Assembly (NCBI RefSeq): GCF_002835465.1
Contig: NZ_PIZM01000001.1
Span: 558,001-622,000 of the forward strand
Direction: 5' to 3'
Origin: Psychromonas sp. psych-6C06
GTDB lineage: Bacteria > Pseudomonadota > Gammaproteobacteria > Enterobacterales > Psychromonadaceae
Length of the DNA stretch: 64,000 nucleotides
Below are positions 54,155-62,692 of this stretch, piece after piece. The first letter of the stretch is position 1; every line of letters starts with the position of its first letter. The notes under the pieces are model-generated. The model saw only the letters and a program-made list of their open reading frames with translations. It did not search any database and had not been told where the DNA came from. Both the position numbers and the translations under genes were made by a program.

Positions 54155-54511
54155 GACCTGACCCCTTAAGACCTAACTCAAGTCTTGACCCCTTAATCTC
54201 CGCTATTGCAGATCAATAGATGTGAGTCTCAGAAAGTACAATCACAAAGATAAGTTTAAAACATCAAATTAATGGTGCGACTTCGTTATATTGCCCTTAG
54301 TTGACAGTATTCTTGGATAAGTACGATAAGTAAACAATACCCTGCATCACACTATTTAAAACATCAAGTTGAACCTCACGTAATAGCAAACTTTTGGACT
54401 GGTTATGATCTAAAACCCTAACTAGGATTAATAGATTATTCAACAAAACGTGAAACTTGCAATTAATCGGCGAATTAATGCGTAGTTTTATTCGATAAAA
54501 GGTAAATATCA
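54155..54511. other. Intergenic region with element right-end repeats
   Basis: The first 40 bp hold two extra copies of the right-end motif (54156-54194). The remaining ~315 bp before the chemoreceptor are AT-rich. A TTGACA at 54301-54306 lacks a good -10. No gene is supported; a minus-strand ORF at 54297-54563 has no coding features. Confidence 0.45.
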
Positions 54512-56056
54512 ATGACAGATCAAAGAGTGAAATATTCAGATAAGGATAGCCTGATATCCACAACTACTGCTGATAGCCATATTACATCGTGCAATGAAGA
54601 TTTTTGTCGAATTGCGGGTTATGAAGAAAAAGAACTACTTGGCAAACCTCATAACGTTATTCGACATGATGATATGCCTAAAGCTGCATTTGGGCAGTTA
54701 TGGGATTATATCCAATCGGGCAAAAGCTGGATGGGGATTGTAAAAAACAGATGCAAGGGATCTGGCCATTACTGGGTTTCTGCCTTTGTTACGCCTATTA
54801 AAGGAAAAGATGGCAAAATTCATGAATATCAATCTGTCAGAACACAGCCGAGTGATGAACAAATCTCTCGCGCAGGTTCACTTTACGAAAGTTTGAAAAA
54901 AGGTAACGTTTCTGTTCGTAGAATGCAGTGGCTAAATTCAATGGTTATTATCGGTGCTATTCAATTAATCATCGTGGCTTTGTCAATATCGGGTGTCGCG
55001 CCCGCATTACTGTCGAGTGTATTCATAATGGCGTTGGGTGGCTTACAAATGATAGGAATATTTAAAATTAAAAGTAGGCTTTCTTCGATCAATAAAATGG
55101 CTGAAAAGCATTATGATAACCCATTGATGGAAAAGCCTTATACGGGACATTGTGATGACATTTCAAAAATAGAGTTAGCGATGATGATGAAGCGCGCTGA
55201 GTTAAGGGCAGTAACAGCTAGGGCAAGTGAAACATCGGGTGAGTTAATTGCTTCAGCAAGCGAAGAGTTTGTTAACAGCCAAGCGATTGATGTTGAATTA
55301 CATGAGCAGGAAGTTGCAATCGATGCGATGGCGGAGTCTGCGGATCAGATGCTCATCTCTATTAACGAAGTGGTTCAGCAGGCTGAGCATAGTTCTAATT
55401 TTGCGGGTAATACCAAAAATACCGCCACGGAGGCGGTATCGACAATTGAAGATGCCGTAGACACCGTACAGGCCGTTAGTCAGCAATTGGAAGAGTCTAA
55501 AGTTGCCCTTAGTCAGCTTTATTCTGACGTTGATGGTATAAAATCTATTCTTACTCTAATACAGGGGATTGCAGATCAGACTAATTTATTAGCGCTAAAT
55601 GCGGCAATCGAAGCCGCTAGAGCTGGGGAACAAGGGAGAGGATTTGCCGTGGTGGCCGATGAAGTTCGGTCATTATCAGGAAAAACTAGCTCATCAGTTG
55701 AAGAGATTCGTTTAAACATTGAAGCGCTACAATTAGCCGTCAATAAAACCGGCGCGCTGGTGGAAAAAGGCATTGAGTCCTCTAAATCGAGCATAGAAAA
55801 ATCCCAAGAAGGCAAAGAAGCTTTTAAGACTATCGTAAATGATTTAGCGAACATTGGATCGCAAAGCGCAGAAACTTTAGCAGTTGTAACAGAGCAGGAG
55901 CAAGTCACTAAAGCAATGGCTGAACATGTCTTGCGTATGAAAGAAGCAAATCAATCTAATCGAAAACTTTCAGGTAATTCACTAGAAAGAACTGAAAATT
56001 TGGTGGATAGCTTGGAAAGCTTACAGCGGTTAGTTGCGCAATTTAGCCAGTCATAG
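54512..56056 (+). CDS. Aer-like PAS chemoreceptor
   Basis: A 514-residue receptor of Aer layout (E. coli Aer 506). The PAS domain (about 15-115) contains [17 protein letters not shown] and [12 protein letters not shown], similar to the FAD-binding PAS of Aer. Two hydrophobic segments (about 143-160 and 163-185) anchor it without a periplasmic domain. The signalling hairpin is canonical: [20 protein letters not shown] then [15 protein letters not shown]. It likely senses redox state and feeds CheA. It is flanked on both sides by copies of the same transposase element in direct orientation. Confidence 0.92.
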   Translation: MTDQRVKYSDKDSLISTTTADSHITSCNEDFCRIAGYEEKELLGKPHNVIRHDDMPKAAFGQLWDYIQSGKSWMGIVKNRCKGSGHYWVSAFVTPIKGKDGKIHEYQSVRTQPSDEQISRAGSLYESLKKGNVSVRRMQWLNSMVIIGAIQLIIVALSISGVAPALLSSVFIMALGGLQMIGIFKIKSRLSSINKMAEKHYDNPLMEKPYTGHCDDISKIELAMMMKRAELRAVTARASETSGELIASASEEFVNSQAIDVELHEQEVAIDAMAESADQMLISINEVVQQAEHSSNFAGNTKNTATEAVSTIEDAVDTVQAVSQQLEESKVALSQLYSDVDGIKSILTLIQGIADQTNLLALNAAIEAARAGEQGRGFAVVADEVRSLSGKTSSSVEEIRLNIEALQLAVNKTGALVEKGIESSKSSIEKSQEGKEAFKTIVNDLANIGSQSAETLAVVTEQEQVTKAMAEHVLRMKEANQSNRKLSGNSLERTENLVDSLESLQRLVAQFSQS

Positions 56057-56088
56057 TGTGCTTTAACCTAAGTCTCGGAAGAAGGAAG

Positions 56089-57126
56089 AAGGGGTCAAGA
56101 TTTGATCCAATAGCTTTTTCTACTATCTTTAGCTTTAAAGGTTAAGTTAAAAGGAAACCGCGATGCCTCGGCCATTACGATTGGAATATGAAAATGCCTG
56201 TTATCATGTTATGAATCGTGGTCGTGGTAGACAGAGAATTTTTTATGATGATAGTTGTTATCTGGCATTTATAGAGTCATTAAAAGAAGCACATGAGAGA
56301 TTCGGTTTGGTGATACACGCTTATTGTCTTATGCCCAATCACTATCATCTTTTAGTTCAAACTCCCAGAGCGAATTTAAGTCGTTGCATGCGACACATTA
56401 ACGGTGTTTATACTCAAAGGTTTAATCGATTACGTAAAACAGATGGCCCTTTGTTTCGTGGACGTTATAAAGCTCTGATTGTGGATGTCGATAACTACTT
56501 TCTTCAAGTGTCCCGTTATATACATCGCAACCCCATCGATTGCGCGATCCCTTTAGTTGACCAATTAGATACATTTAAATGGTCAAGCTTTCCAGCTTAT
56601 GTAGACAAGGATATTTTTGTTGAATGGTTGCAACGGGATTTTACGTTAGCTCAGTTTGACGATAATCAGCAACGGTATAACCATTTTGTACATAATGACA
56701 CCGATCATGAAGTAAAAGATATTTTAGATAAAACAAGATGGCCTGCCATTTTAGGTTCTCAATGCTTTGTTGAGCAGATAAAAGCAGAGCAGAAAAATTC
56801 TGTCACAGTCAATCGTATTAATAAATTACAAAATAGTTTACCGGAAATTGAAACTGTAATAGCGCAAACAGCAAAATTATTTTTGGTAGGAACTAAATCA
56901 ATCGCCTTTGCACGGAGAGGGCGAGGGACAGAAAATCTTCCTCGATGGTGTGCCATTTATCTTGCTCGGGAAATCGGTGATCATCCACTAAATGCAATAG
57001 CAAGCGCCTTTAATATGGGTCATGTTAGCGGTATTAATCAAGTAATAAAAAAGTTGAAGGCTCGTTTAGATTCAGATAACGACCTAAAAGAAAAATTAAA
57101 GCTATTAACTCAAGTCTTGACCCCTT
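56089..57126 (+). mobile_element. Y1/RAYT-type transposase element, intact copy
   Basis: 1038 bp with inverted ends AAGGGGTCAAGA (56089-56100) and TCTTGACCCCTT (57115-57126). It encodes one full-length transposase, in direct orientation to the copy at 53268 and ~93 per cent alike over shared stretches by eye. It may be active. Confidence 0.85.
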
Positions 57127-57128
57127 AA
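56163..57128 (+). CDS. REP-associated-type Y1 transposase
   Basis: A 321-residue HUH single-strand transposase (Y1_Tnp/RAYT-like). HUH is His60-Tyr61-His62 in MPNHYHLLVQ; the catalytic Tyr119 lies in SRYIHRNP. The C-terminal ~70 residues (LPRWCAIYLAREIGDHPLNAIASAFNMGHVSG) form a DnaA-like helix-turn-helix. AAGGA precedes the ATG. Such proteins nick at palindromic ends and move or spread small repeats. Complete, unlike its neighbour copy. Confidence 0.92.
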   Translation: MPRPLRLEYENACYHVMNRGRGRQRIFYDDSCYLAFIESLKEAHERFGLVIHAYCLMPNHYHLLVQTPRANLSRCMRHINGVYTQRFNRLRKTDGPLFRGRYKALIVDVDNYFLQVSRYIHRNPIDCAIPLVDQLDTFKWSSFPAYVDKDIFVEWLQRDFTLAQFDDNQQRYNHFVHNDTDHEVKDILDKTRWPAILGSQCFVEQIKAEQKNSVTVNRINKLQNSLPEIETVIAQTAKLFLVGTKSIAFARRGRGTENLPRWCAIYLAREIGDHPLNAIASAFNMGHVSGINQVIKKLKARLDSDNDLKEKLKLLTQVLTP

Positions 57129-57166
57129 TCTAATTTAACTCAAGTCTTGACCCCTTAATCTAATTA
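57107..57166. repeat. 30-bp tandem duplication of the element right end
   Basis: AACTCAAGTCTTGACCCCTT plus TAATCTAATT occurs twice in tandem (57107-57136, 57137-57166) with one mismatch. The first unit is the true right end of the element. The degenerate copy also has extra right ends, so repeated ends are a habit of this family. Confidence 0.85.
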
Positions 57167-57223
57167 ATTTTCTAGCCGTGGATGAAATTCAATAACGAAT
57201 TTCATCCACGAACAATCAATATG

Positions 57224-58468
57224 TTAAGTACGGTATTCCGCATTAATTTTCACGTAGTCGTAACTAAAGTCGCAGGTCCAAATGGTGGTGCTCGCTTCAC
57301 CGCGATCTAATTTCAACGTTACCGTTATTTCAGCTTGGTTCATCACCGCTTGGCCTTTTTCTTCCGTATAACCTTTCGCAAACCCGCCATTTTCAGCAAC
57401 CTTTACATCACCTAAATACAAGCTAATGGTTTCAGTATCTAAATCGTCTAAGCTGCTGCATTCTCGGTTGGCATAACCAATGGCAGCTAATAAGCGACCT
57501 AAATTAGGATCTGAGGCAAAAAATGCGGTTTTAACCAGTGGGCTTTTGGCAATTGCATAACCAAGCGCCTTCGCCTCTTCGAGTGATTTGGCACCTTGTA
57601 CATCAACGCTAATAAATTTAGTTGCCCCTTCACCATCACGTACGATTGCTTTCGCTAAGAATTGTGCGGTTTCAAGTAACGTTTCATAAATAGCAGTAAA
57701 ACCACTGTCTTCACGCGTACTTATTTGCTGTTGTTGGCCTTTACCTGTGGCAATAATAATAAACGAATCGTTGGTCGACGTATCACCATCTACTGAAATA
57801 CAGTTGAAAGATTTGTCGGCAATCTCTTGGGTTATTTCATCGAGTAAACCTTGGCTGATATTTGCATCGGTTGCCATGTAACTTAGCATGGTAGCCATAT
57901 TCGGGTGGATCATACCCGCGCCTTTACTCATCCCTGTGATGGTAATTTCTTCCCCATTCACCATTATTTTTGTAGAGGTGGCTTTAGGTGCAACATCCGT
58001 GGTCATAATCGCTTCGGCTGCATCGGCCCAGTTATCAGCAGTTAAGTTATCTTTTGCAAGGGGTAAGGCTGGCAATAACTTATCCATGGGCAGTGTTTCT
58101 AAAATAACGCCTGTTGAAAAGGGTAATACTTGCTCCGGAGTTATCTCCATAATTTCCGCCACGGTATTACAGGTTTTTATCGCGTCATTCATGCCTTGTT
58201 CACCTGTGCCTGCATTTGCATTACCGGTATTCACTACCAAAGCGCGAATCCCTTTAGCTGATTTTAAGTGGCTTCTGCATAGGGTGACGGGGGCTGCGCA
58301 ATATCGGTTCAATGTAAAAACACCTGAAACTGCGCTATTTTCTGCAATTTCTACGATGAGGGTATCTTTTCTGTCGACGTATTTTATTTCACCTTTTGCC
58401 CAGCCTAAACGAACACCAGTAACTGGATGAAGACTAGCAGGATCAATAACAGGTAAATTCACAGGCAT
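57224..58468 (-). CDS. argJ: Bifunctional ornithine/glutamate N-acetyltransferase
   Basis: A 414-residue ArgJ. The self-cleavage site is in MSKGAGMIHPNMATML (cleavage before the Thr, about residue 190), and DVAPKATSTKIMVNG precedes it; FFASDPNLGRLLAAIGYA is typical. ArgJ moves the acetyl group between N-acetylornithine and glutamate and, in bifunctional forms, also acetylates glutamate from acetyl-CoA. It is monocistronic, away from other arg genes. The usual enteric pathway uses ArgA/ArgE, so its presence alone is of note. The C-terminus ends in NAEYRT, as in the family. Confidence 0.95.
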   Translation of the reverse strand: MPVNLPVIDPASLHPVTGVRLGWAKGEIKYVDRKDTLIVEIAENSAVSGVFTLNRYCAAPVTLCRSHLKSAKGIRALVVNTGNANAGTGEQGMNDAIKTCNTVAEIMEITPEQVLPFSTGVILETLPMDKLLPALPLAKDNLTADNWADAAEAIMTTDVAPKATSTKIMVNGEEITITGMSKGAGMIHPNMATMLSYMATDANISQGLLDEITQEIADKSFNCISVDGDTSTNDSFIIIATGKGQQQQISTREDSGFTAIYETLLETAQFLAKAIVRDGEGATKFISVDVQGAKSLEEAKALGYAIAKSPLVKTAFFASDPNLGRLLAAIGYANRECSSLDDLDTETISLYLGDVKVAENGGFAKGYTEEKGQAVMNQAEITVTLKLDRGEASTTIWTCDFSYDYVKINAEYRT

Positions 58469-58895
58469 AACAAGATCTCTTTAATAATGTTGAGTCCTCT
58501 AAAGAACTCTGAATAGTTATGCGATTATATTAACATATTTATGCAAAAGTAAAGGGAGTGATACGCATTCACTAAGCAATGGTTACAAACTAAAACGATG
58601 ATTTATATATATTCCTATTATTTGGTATTGCTCAAATAAGGGACTGTTGATCTTTGCTGTCTAATTTTGTTCAACACTACGCGTTTTGAGTAAGGCGGAC
58701 GGAATATGGCTTTTAGAGAAATCGTAAACAAAAATGTACATTGTGGCCACCATTCATATTTAATAATGCCAGTCACTTGGCAGTTCTTTTTGCACGAATG
58801 GTGGTGTAAATTCGGTGAGCGTGAAACTGCTCATGCGATGAGATGTGAGCTATCATTAAGAGCACCTTTTATCGCCATTTAGGAGCAAAATTATA
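58469..58895. other. Intergenic region with repeat fragment and a paired hairpin
   Basis: 427 bp between argJ and a binding-protein gene. It holds a fragment of the MITE-like repeat (58646-58712) and a nested structure: CCACCATTC (58747-58755) pairs with GAATGGTGG (58796-58804), enclosing TGCCA/TGGCA (58767-58771/58778-58782) followed by GTTCTTTTT. No ORF. Confidence 0.6.
58646..58712. repeat. Partial copy of the 15.7-kb MITE-like element
   Basis: GTTGATCTTTG, TTGTTCAACACTACGCG, AAGGCGGACGGAATATGGCTT match the reverse complement of 15843-15910 with about one mismatch in six. Only one end is present. Confidence 0.7.
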
Positions 58896-59627
58896 TTGAA
58901 AGCAAGTTTGGTTCTGATTCTTTTTTGGTTGAGTGCTTCTGCATTCGCTTGTCCAACTAAACTTCGTATTGGCTGGACAGAGTGGGCGCCTCTTCATTAC
59001 ATGGAGGAGGGGGAATTGCGTGGTAAAAGCACCGATATAATAAAAACAGTGCTTGGTAAAATGGGCTGTCAATACACGTTTATTGAAACGCCATGGGTAC
59101 GTTTAATGCGTGAGTTGGAAGTTGGTAATATTGATATTATCGCAGGGGTGACTTTTTCTGATGAACGCGCTAAATTTGCATGGTTTTCACATGTCACCGA
59201 TTCTGAATCGCTTCAGTTTTTTGGTCGAAAAGATGATCCCCGTTTGACTCATATTAACACTCTGGATGCTCTTTTAGCGCAAAAGTTACGCATTGGTTTA
59301 CGTCATAAAGTGGAATATGGTGAAACATTAATGGCGCAATTAGAAGACCAAGAGGTGATGTATTTTAATAAAGGTCAGTTGGATAAATTATTACTTCGTC
59401 GGCGTATTGATGTGATCATTTTTAATGATCATGTTGCGGACATGGCTTTTAACCAAGAAAATTTAGTCTCGTTAAACTTACCTGATTTACAAGTGAATAT
59501 AACGCATCTGATGCTAAGTAAAAAAACGATTGATAAGCACTTTTTGAAAAAAATGAACATCGCGATTGATGAGCTTACTGAACAGGGGGTATTAAGAAAT
59601 ATACACATGCGCTACGAAAATTATTAA
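58896..59627 (+). CDS. Periplasmic amino-acid-type binding protein (SBP_bac_3)
   Basis: A 243-residue exported protein. The start is TTG at 58896: AGGAG lies 10 bp before it, and it alone keeps the complete signal peptide (MKASLVLILFWLSASAFA/C). The mature part has the family 3 pattern (LRIGWTEWAPLHYME, GKSTDIIKTVLGKMG, TPWVRLMRELEVGNIDIIAGVTFSDERAKFAWFS). These bind polar amino acids or act as sensor modules. No ABC partners are adjacent, so a free-standing or environmental-sensor role is likely. Confidence 0.85.
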   Translation: MKASLVLILFWLSASAFACPTKLRIGWTEWAPLHYMEEGELRGKSTDIIKTVLGKMGCQYTFIETPWVRLMRELEVGNIDIIAGVTFSDERAKFAWFSHVTDSESLQFFGRKDDPRLTHINTLDALLAQKLRIGLRHKVEYGETLMAQLEDQEVMYFNKGQLDKLLLRRRIDVIIFNDHVADMAFNQENLVSLNLPDLQVNITHLMLSKKTIDKHFLKKMNIAIDELTEQGVLRNIHMRYENY

Positions 59628-59736
59628 GTCATTAATTTCATAACGTTATTCAAAGATTAATAGTAGAACGCTTTAAGTTGAGCTATCTGGGTGATATTCT
59701 CGCCAGACGAACAGCATCATTAAATGGGTTTCGACA

Positions 59737-62442
59737 TTGAGCAGCCAAGAGATTCTCTCCTACTATAGAGATTGTTACAAAGAAGATAGTGCCGATCTTA
59801 ATCTATGGAATCTAAATAAGTTTAAAAAAGAAGACTGTCTCATTTTAGAAGGCCAAGATGATTTAGGCTCTGGTTTCCTTTCTCGTTTGCCTATCCCTGC
59901 TGAATTTGCTGTGCCAATGAGTAAACGCGTTAAGGCATATCAACGCGAACGTGTTTTACTTTATGTAAGTTTCATTTTGGTCGGAAAAGTGAATGTAAAA
60001 GGGGAGATGAAACAAATCGTCTCGCCACTGTTGTACAACGAAGCGGTGATCGAACATGATCAGTCCAATTATTTCTTTTCCGTTAATGAGCCGTCACCTG
60101 AAATTAATGAGTCATTAACGCAGTTATTGATGCCGGAGAGCAGTGGCCGTCCAAATTTAAAGGGTACTGGCAATATTCAATCACCTGCATTATGGACGGC
60201 ATGGCTTAAAGATAGCCCCTGTGAGATAGATTTATTCGGGTTACTCAACTTCCCGACTTTGGCAACCGGTGCTGAGATTAAAAAAGCGTTAAAGGCAACT
60301 AAACCGGTATTATTGCCAGCTTCTATGTTGGTCTTTGTTGAACGCTCAACGAGTAGTCGTGGTGTTTTACACGAGCTCGAAGAGGTGATTGCCGCAAAAC
60401 AGTTATCTGCTCCCCTGACTAACTTATTCAACCCCTGTGAACCTCAAGAGCATAATAAAGTAGTCAAATATGATTATTTACCTGGCTTATTATCCACGCC
60501 TCAAAAAAAGATTATTTCTATTGCCGCTAATGCCAAGCTCGGTTGCGCTTATGGGCCACCCGGAACCGGAAAAAGTTACACGATTGCAGCCATTGCCGCG
60601 GAACACATGGCAAGAGGAGAGTCTGTACTGATTGTTGCTAATAACGAGACTGCGTTAGAGGTGATTGCCAATAAACTCGATGTTAATTTTGGTCTCAGCG
60701 ATATCTCCATTCGTGCTGGACAAAAAGCGTTTTTAAAGCAGTTAAAAAGTTATATTGCTGACTTATTGTCGGGTTTTTTCAATGATGAACTTGAAAGAGA
60801 CCCGCTGTTATGCGAATCAGAATTAAACAATATTAATGGTTCACTGCATCATTTAGAGGCGCGTTTTATTAAATTCTGTCGTAAAGCAATAGTCAGGGGG
60901 CAAAGGCTAAAGTGGGTAGAAGAAAAGGAGTCAAAGTGGATAAAAGGACTTTACTTGAGCATTGCTCGTAGAGGTATTTTGCAATTAAGCCAACAGTGGC
61001 AGGCGTTAAACGACATTAATTCGCTTCATATGAAGCGAGAAAAATTAGCGAGTGATTACTTGAGTGCGCTCAAAAGTAAAAACCTTAAAACCTTAGTTGA
61101 AACAAAACGGAAATCACTGCAGGCCTTTAATAAAGCAATACGAAGTCGCACCTCCCAACGTCAGTTTGAATTATTTGATGATATTGAATATGCTGCGCTG
61201 TTGAGCGCCTTTCCTGTTTGGTTAGTGAGTTTAAATACATTACATCGTGTATTACCGTTAAAAGCAGAAATGTTTGATTTAGTGATAATTGATGAAGCAA
61301 CACAATGTAATATAAGCAGTTGTTTACCTGCTTTTTATCGTGCAAAGCGTGCCATGGTAGTAGGCGATACTAAGCAGTTAAGGCATTACTCATTTTTGGC
61401 GAAAAGCAAAGAGCGTGAATTATTGTCTCGACACAATCTCAACGCGGAAACACAAGGCGTGCTCAGTTACCGTGATAACTCAATACTCGATTTAACTTTA
61501 CATGCACTGAGTAGTCATCAGCAATTGGCTTTTTTAGATGAACACTTTAGATGCAAACCGGAGCTGATTCATTTTAGTAATGTGCATTTTTATCAAAATA
61601 AATTAAAAGTAATGCAACATCGCCCCTGCACAACCTCTGGTCATCTGCATGTCCATCGAGTGGATGGTTTACGTGATAAATCAGGCGTTAATAAACTCGA
61701 AACTGCAAAAGTGATAAAGTCATTACGAGAAACGATCGACGAAGATGCTACTTGTGGTATTACGCACAGCATTGGCATTATTTCGCCCTTTAGGCACCAA
61801 GCAGAGCATATCAATAAAGAGATTCACGCCCATTTCAGTGAATCAGAAATTACTTTGCATAATATTCGTGTCGCTACACCATTTGGTTTTCAAGGGGAGG
61901 AAAGAGATATTATGCTTATTTCATTTTCTGTGGACAATAACAGTAAAAGGGCGGCTATTTATCTTAATAAGGCGGATGTATTCAACGTTACTATTACCAG
62001 AGCGCGTCTGCGACAGTTGTTGTTTATTTCAATCGATGAAACACAACTTCCAACGGACAATTTACTAAGGCGTTATTTACACTCGGTGTATCAGTTTGAA
62101 GCGCAACATTCAGTGACCTCGCAACGCGATGAATTTCAAAATAGTGTTATCGCGGCGCTAAAAAACCTTAAAATAAGCTGTTGGCCGGGCTACTCCATGG
62201 CTGGTACCGAGGTGGATATGCTGTGTTGTTATCAAGGCAAATATTTAGCACTTGATCTCATCGGTTATCCTGGCCCTTGGTCTGATTTTTTTGAATTAAA
62301 TACTTATAAATTGTTTAAAAGGGCGGGTGTTGAAGTTCTGCCAATTAGTTACGGTTTATGGGTGATAGACAACGAAACCTGTTTACAGGCAATTATAAAA
62401 AAACTTGCCATACAGCCTGAAAATTTCATAGAAGGTGCTTAA
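59737..62442 (+). CDS. Superfamily-1 helicase/AAA protein with nuclease-like tail
   Basis: A 901-residue DNA2/UPF1-type ATPase. Walker A GPPGTGKSYTI (about 273-283), motif II VIIDEATQC (about 514-522), GDTKQLRHYS, FRCKPELIHFSN, GEERDIMLISFS and TITRARLRQLLF. The last ~90 residues (DEFQNSVIAALKNLKISCWPG, GTEVDML, YLALDLIGY) look like a PD-(D/E)XK restriction-type fold with DxI instead of ExK, perhaps inactive. The TTG start at 59737 is the earliest plausible; upstream codons offer only ATT/ATC. Single-gene unit. Such helicase-nuclease proteins occur in defence or repair; role unproven. Confidence 0.85.
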   Translation: MSSQEILSYYRDCYKEDSADLNLWNLNKFKKEDCLILEGQDDLGSGFLSRLPIPAEFAVPMSKRVKAYQRERVLLYVSFILVGKVNVKGEMKQIVSPLLYNEAVIEHDQSNYFFSVNEPSPEINESLTQLLMPESSGRPNLKGTGNIQSPALWTAWLKDSPCEIDLFGLLNFPTLATGAEIKKALKATKPVLLPASMLVFVERSTSSRGVLHELEEVIAAKQLSAPLTNLFNPCEPQEHNKVVKYDYLPGLLSTPQKKIISIAANAKLGCAYGPPGTGKSYTIAAIAAEHMARGESVLIVANNETALEVIANKLDVNFGLSDISIRAGQKAFLKQLKSYIADLLSGFFNDELERDPLLCESELNNINGSLHHLEARFIKFCRKAIVRGQRLKWVEEKESKWIKGLYLSIARRGILQLSQQWQALNDINSLHMKREKLASDYLSALKSKNLKTLVETKRKSLQAFNKAIRSRTSQRQFELFDDIEYAALLSAFPVWLVSLNTLHRVLPLKAEMFDLVIIDEATQCNISSCLPAFYRAKRAMVVGDTKQLRHYSFLAKSKERELLSRHNLNAETQGVLSYRDNSILDLTLHALSSHQQLAFLDEHFRCKPELIHFSNVHFYQNKLKVMQHRPCTTSGHLHVHRVDGLRDKSGVNKLETAKVIKSLRETIDEDATCGITHSIGIISPFRHQAEHINKEIHAHFSESEITLHNIRVATPFGFQGEERDIMLISFSVDNNSKRAAIYLNKADVFNVTITRARLRQLLFISIDETQLPTDNLLRRYLHSVYQFEAQHSVTSQRDEFQNSVIAALKNLKISCWPGYSMAGTEVDMLCCYQGKYLALDLIGYPGPWSDFFELNTYKLFKRAGVEVLPISYGLWVIDNETCLQAIIKKLAIQPENFIEGA

Positions 62443-62692
62443 TTTATCTTTCCACCTGCTTAGCCTCCTTTGCTTTTTTATTCATTTTTTGGCCTTCTAC
62501 ATTTTTAGGGGCTGTTGATTAATTGAGGGAGACCTCTACATCGTACATTAACAAAAGTTACAACCTAGCATTAAGCGTTCTCGCTATAAATAGGTAAGCC
62601 TCAAAGTATTAGTCTCAATCATCTACAGTCATAAAATCTTAATTAAGTTTGTATATGCTTTTGTTTTATATAAATTTTGATAGGTTAAATTG

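Noticed and set aside
54297-54563. Minus-strand 88-codon ORF upstream of the chemoreceptor
   Set aside because: Overlaps the receptor start, low-complexity hydrophobic composition, no ribosome site.
58747-58804. Nested hairpin before the binding-protein gene as a riboswitch
   Set aside because: No match to a known riboswitch class that I can recognise; it may equally be a transposon end remnant.
62514-62540. Another copy of the MITE-like repeat (CTGTTGATTAATTGA)
   Set aside because: Only about nine matching bases, without further similarity inward.
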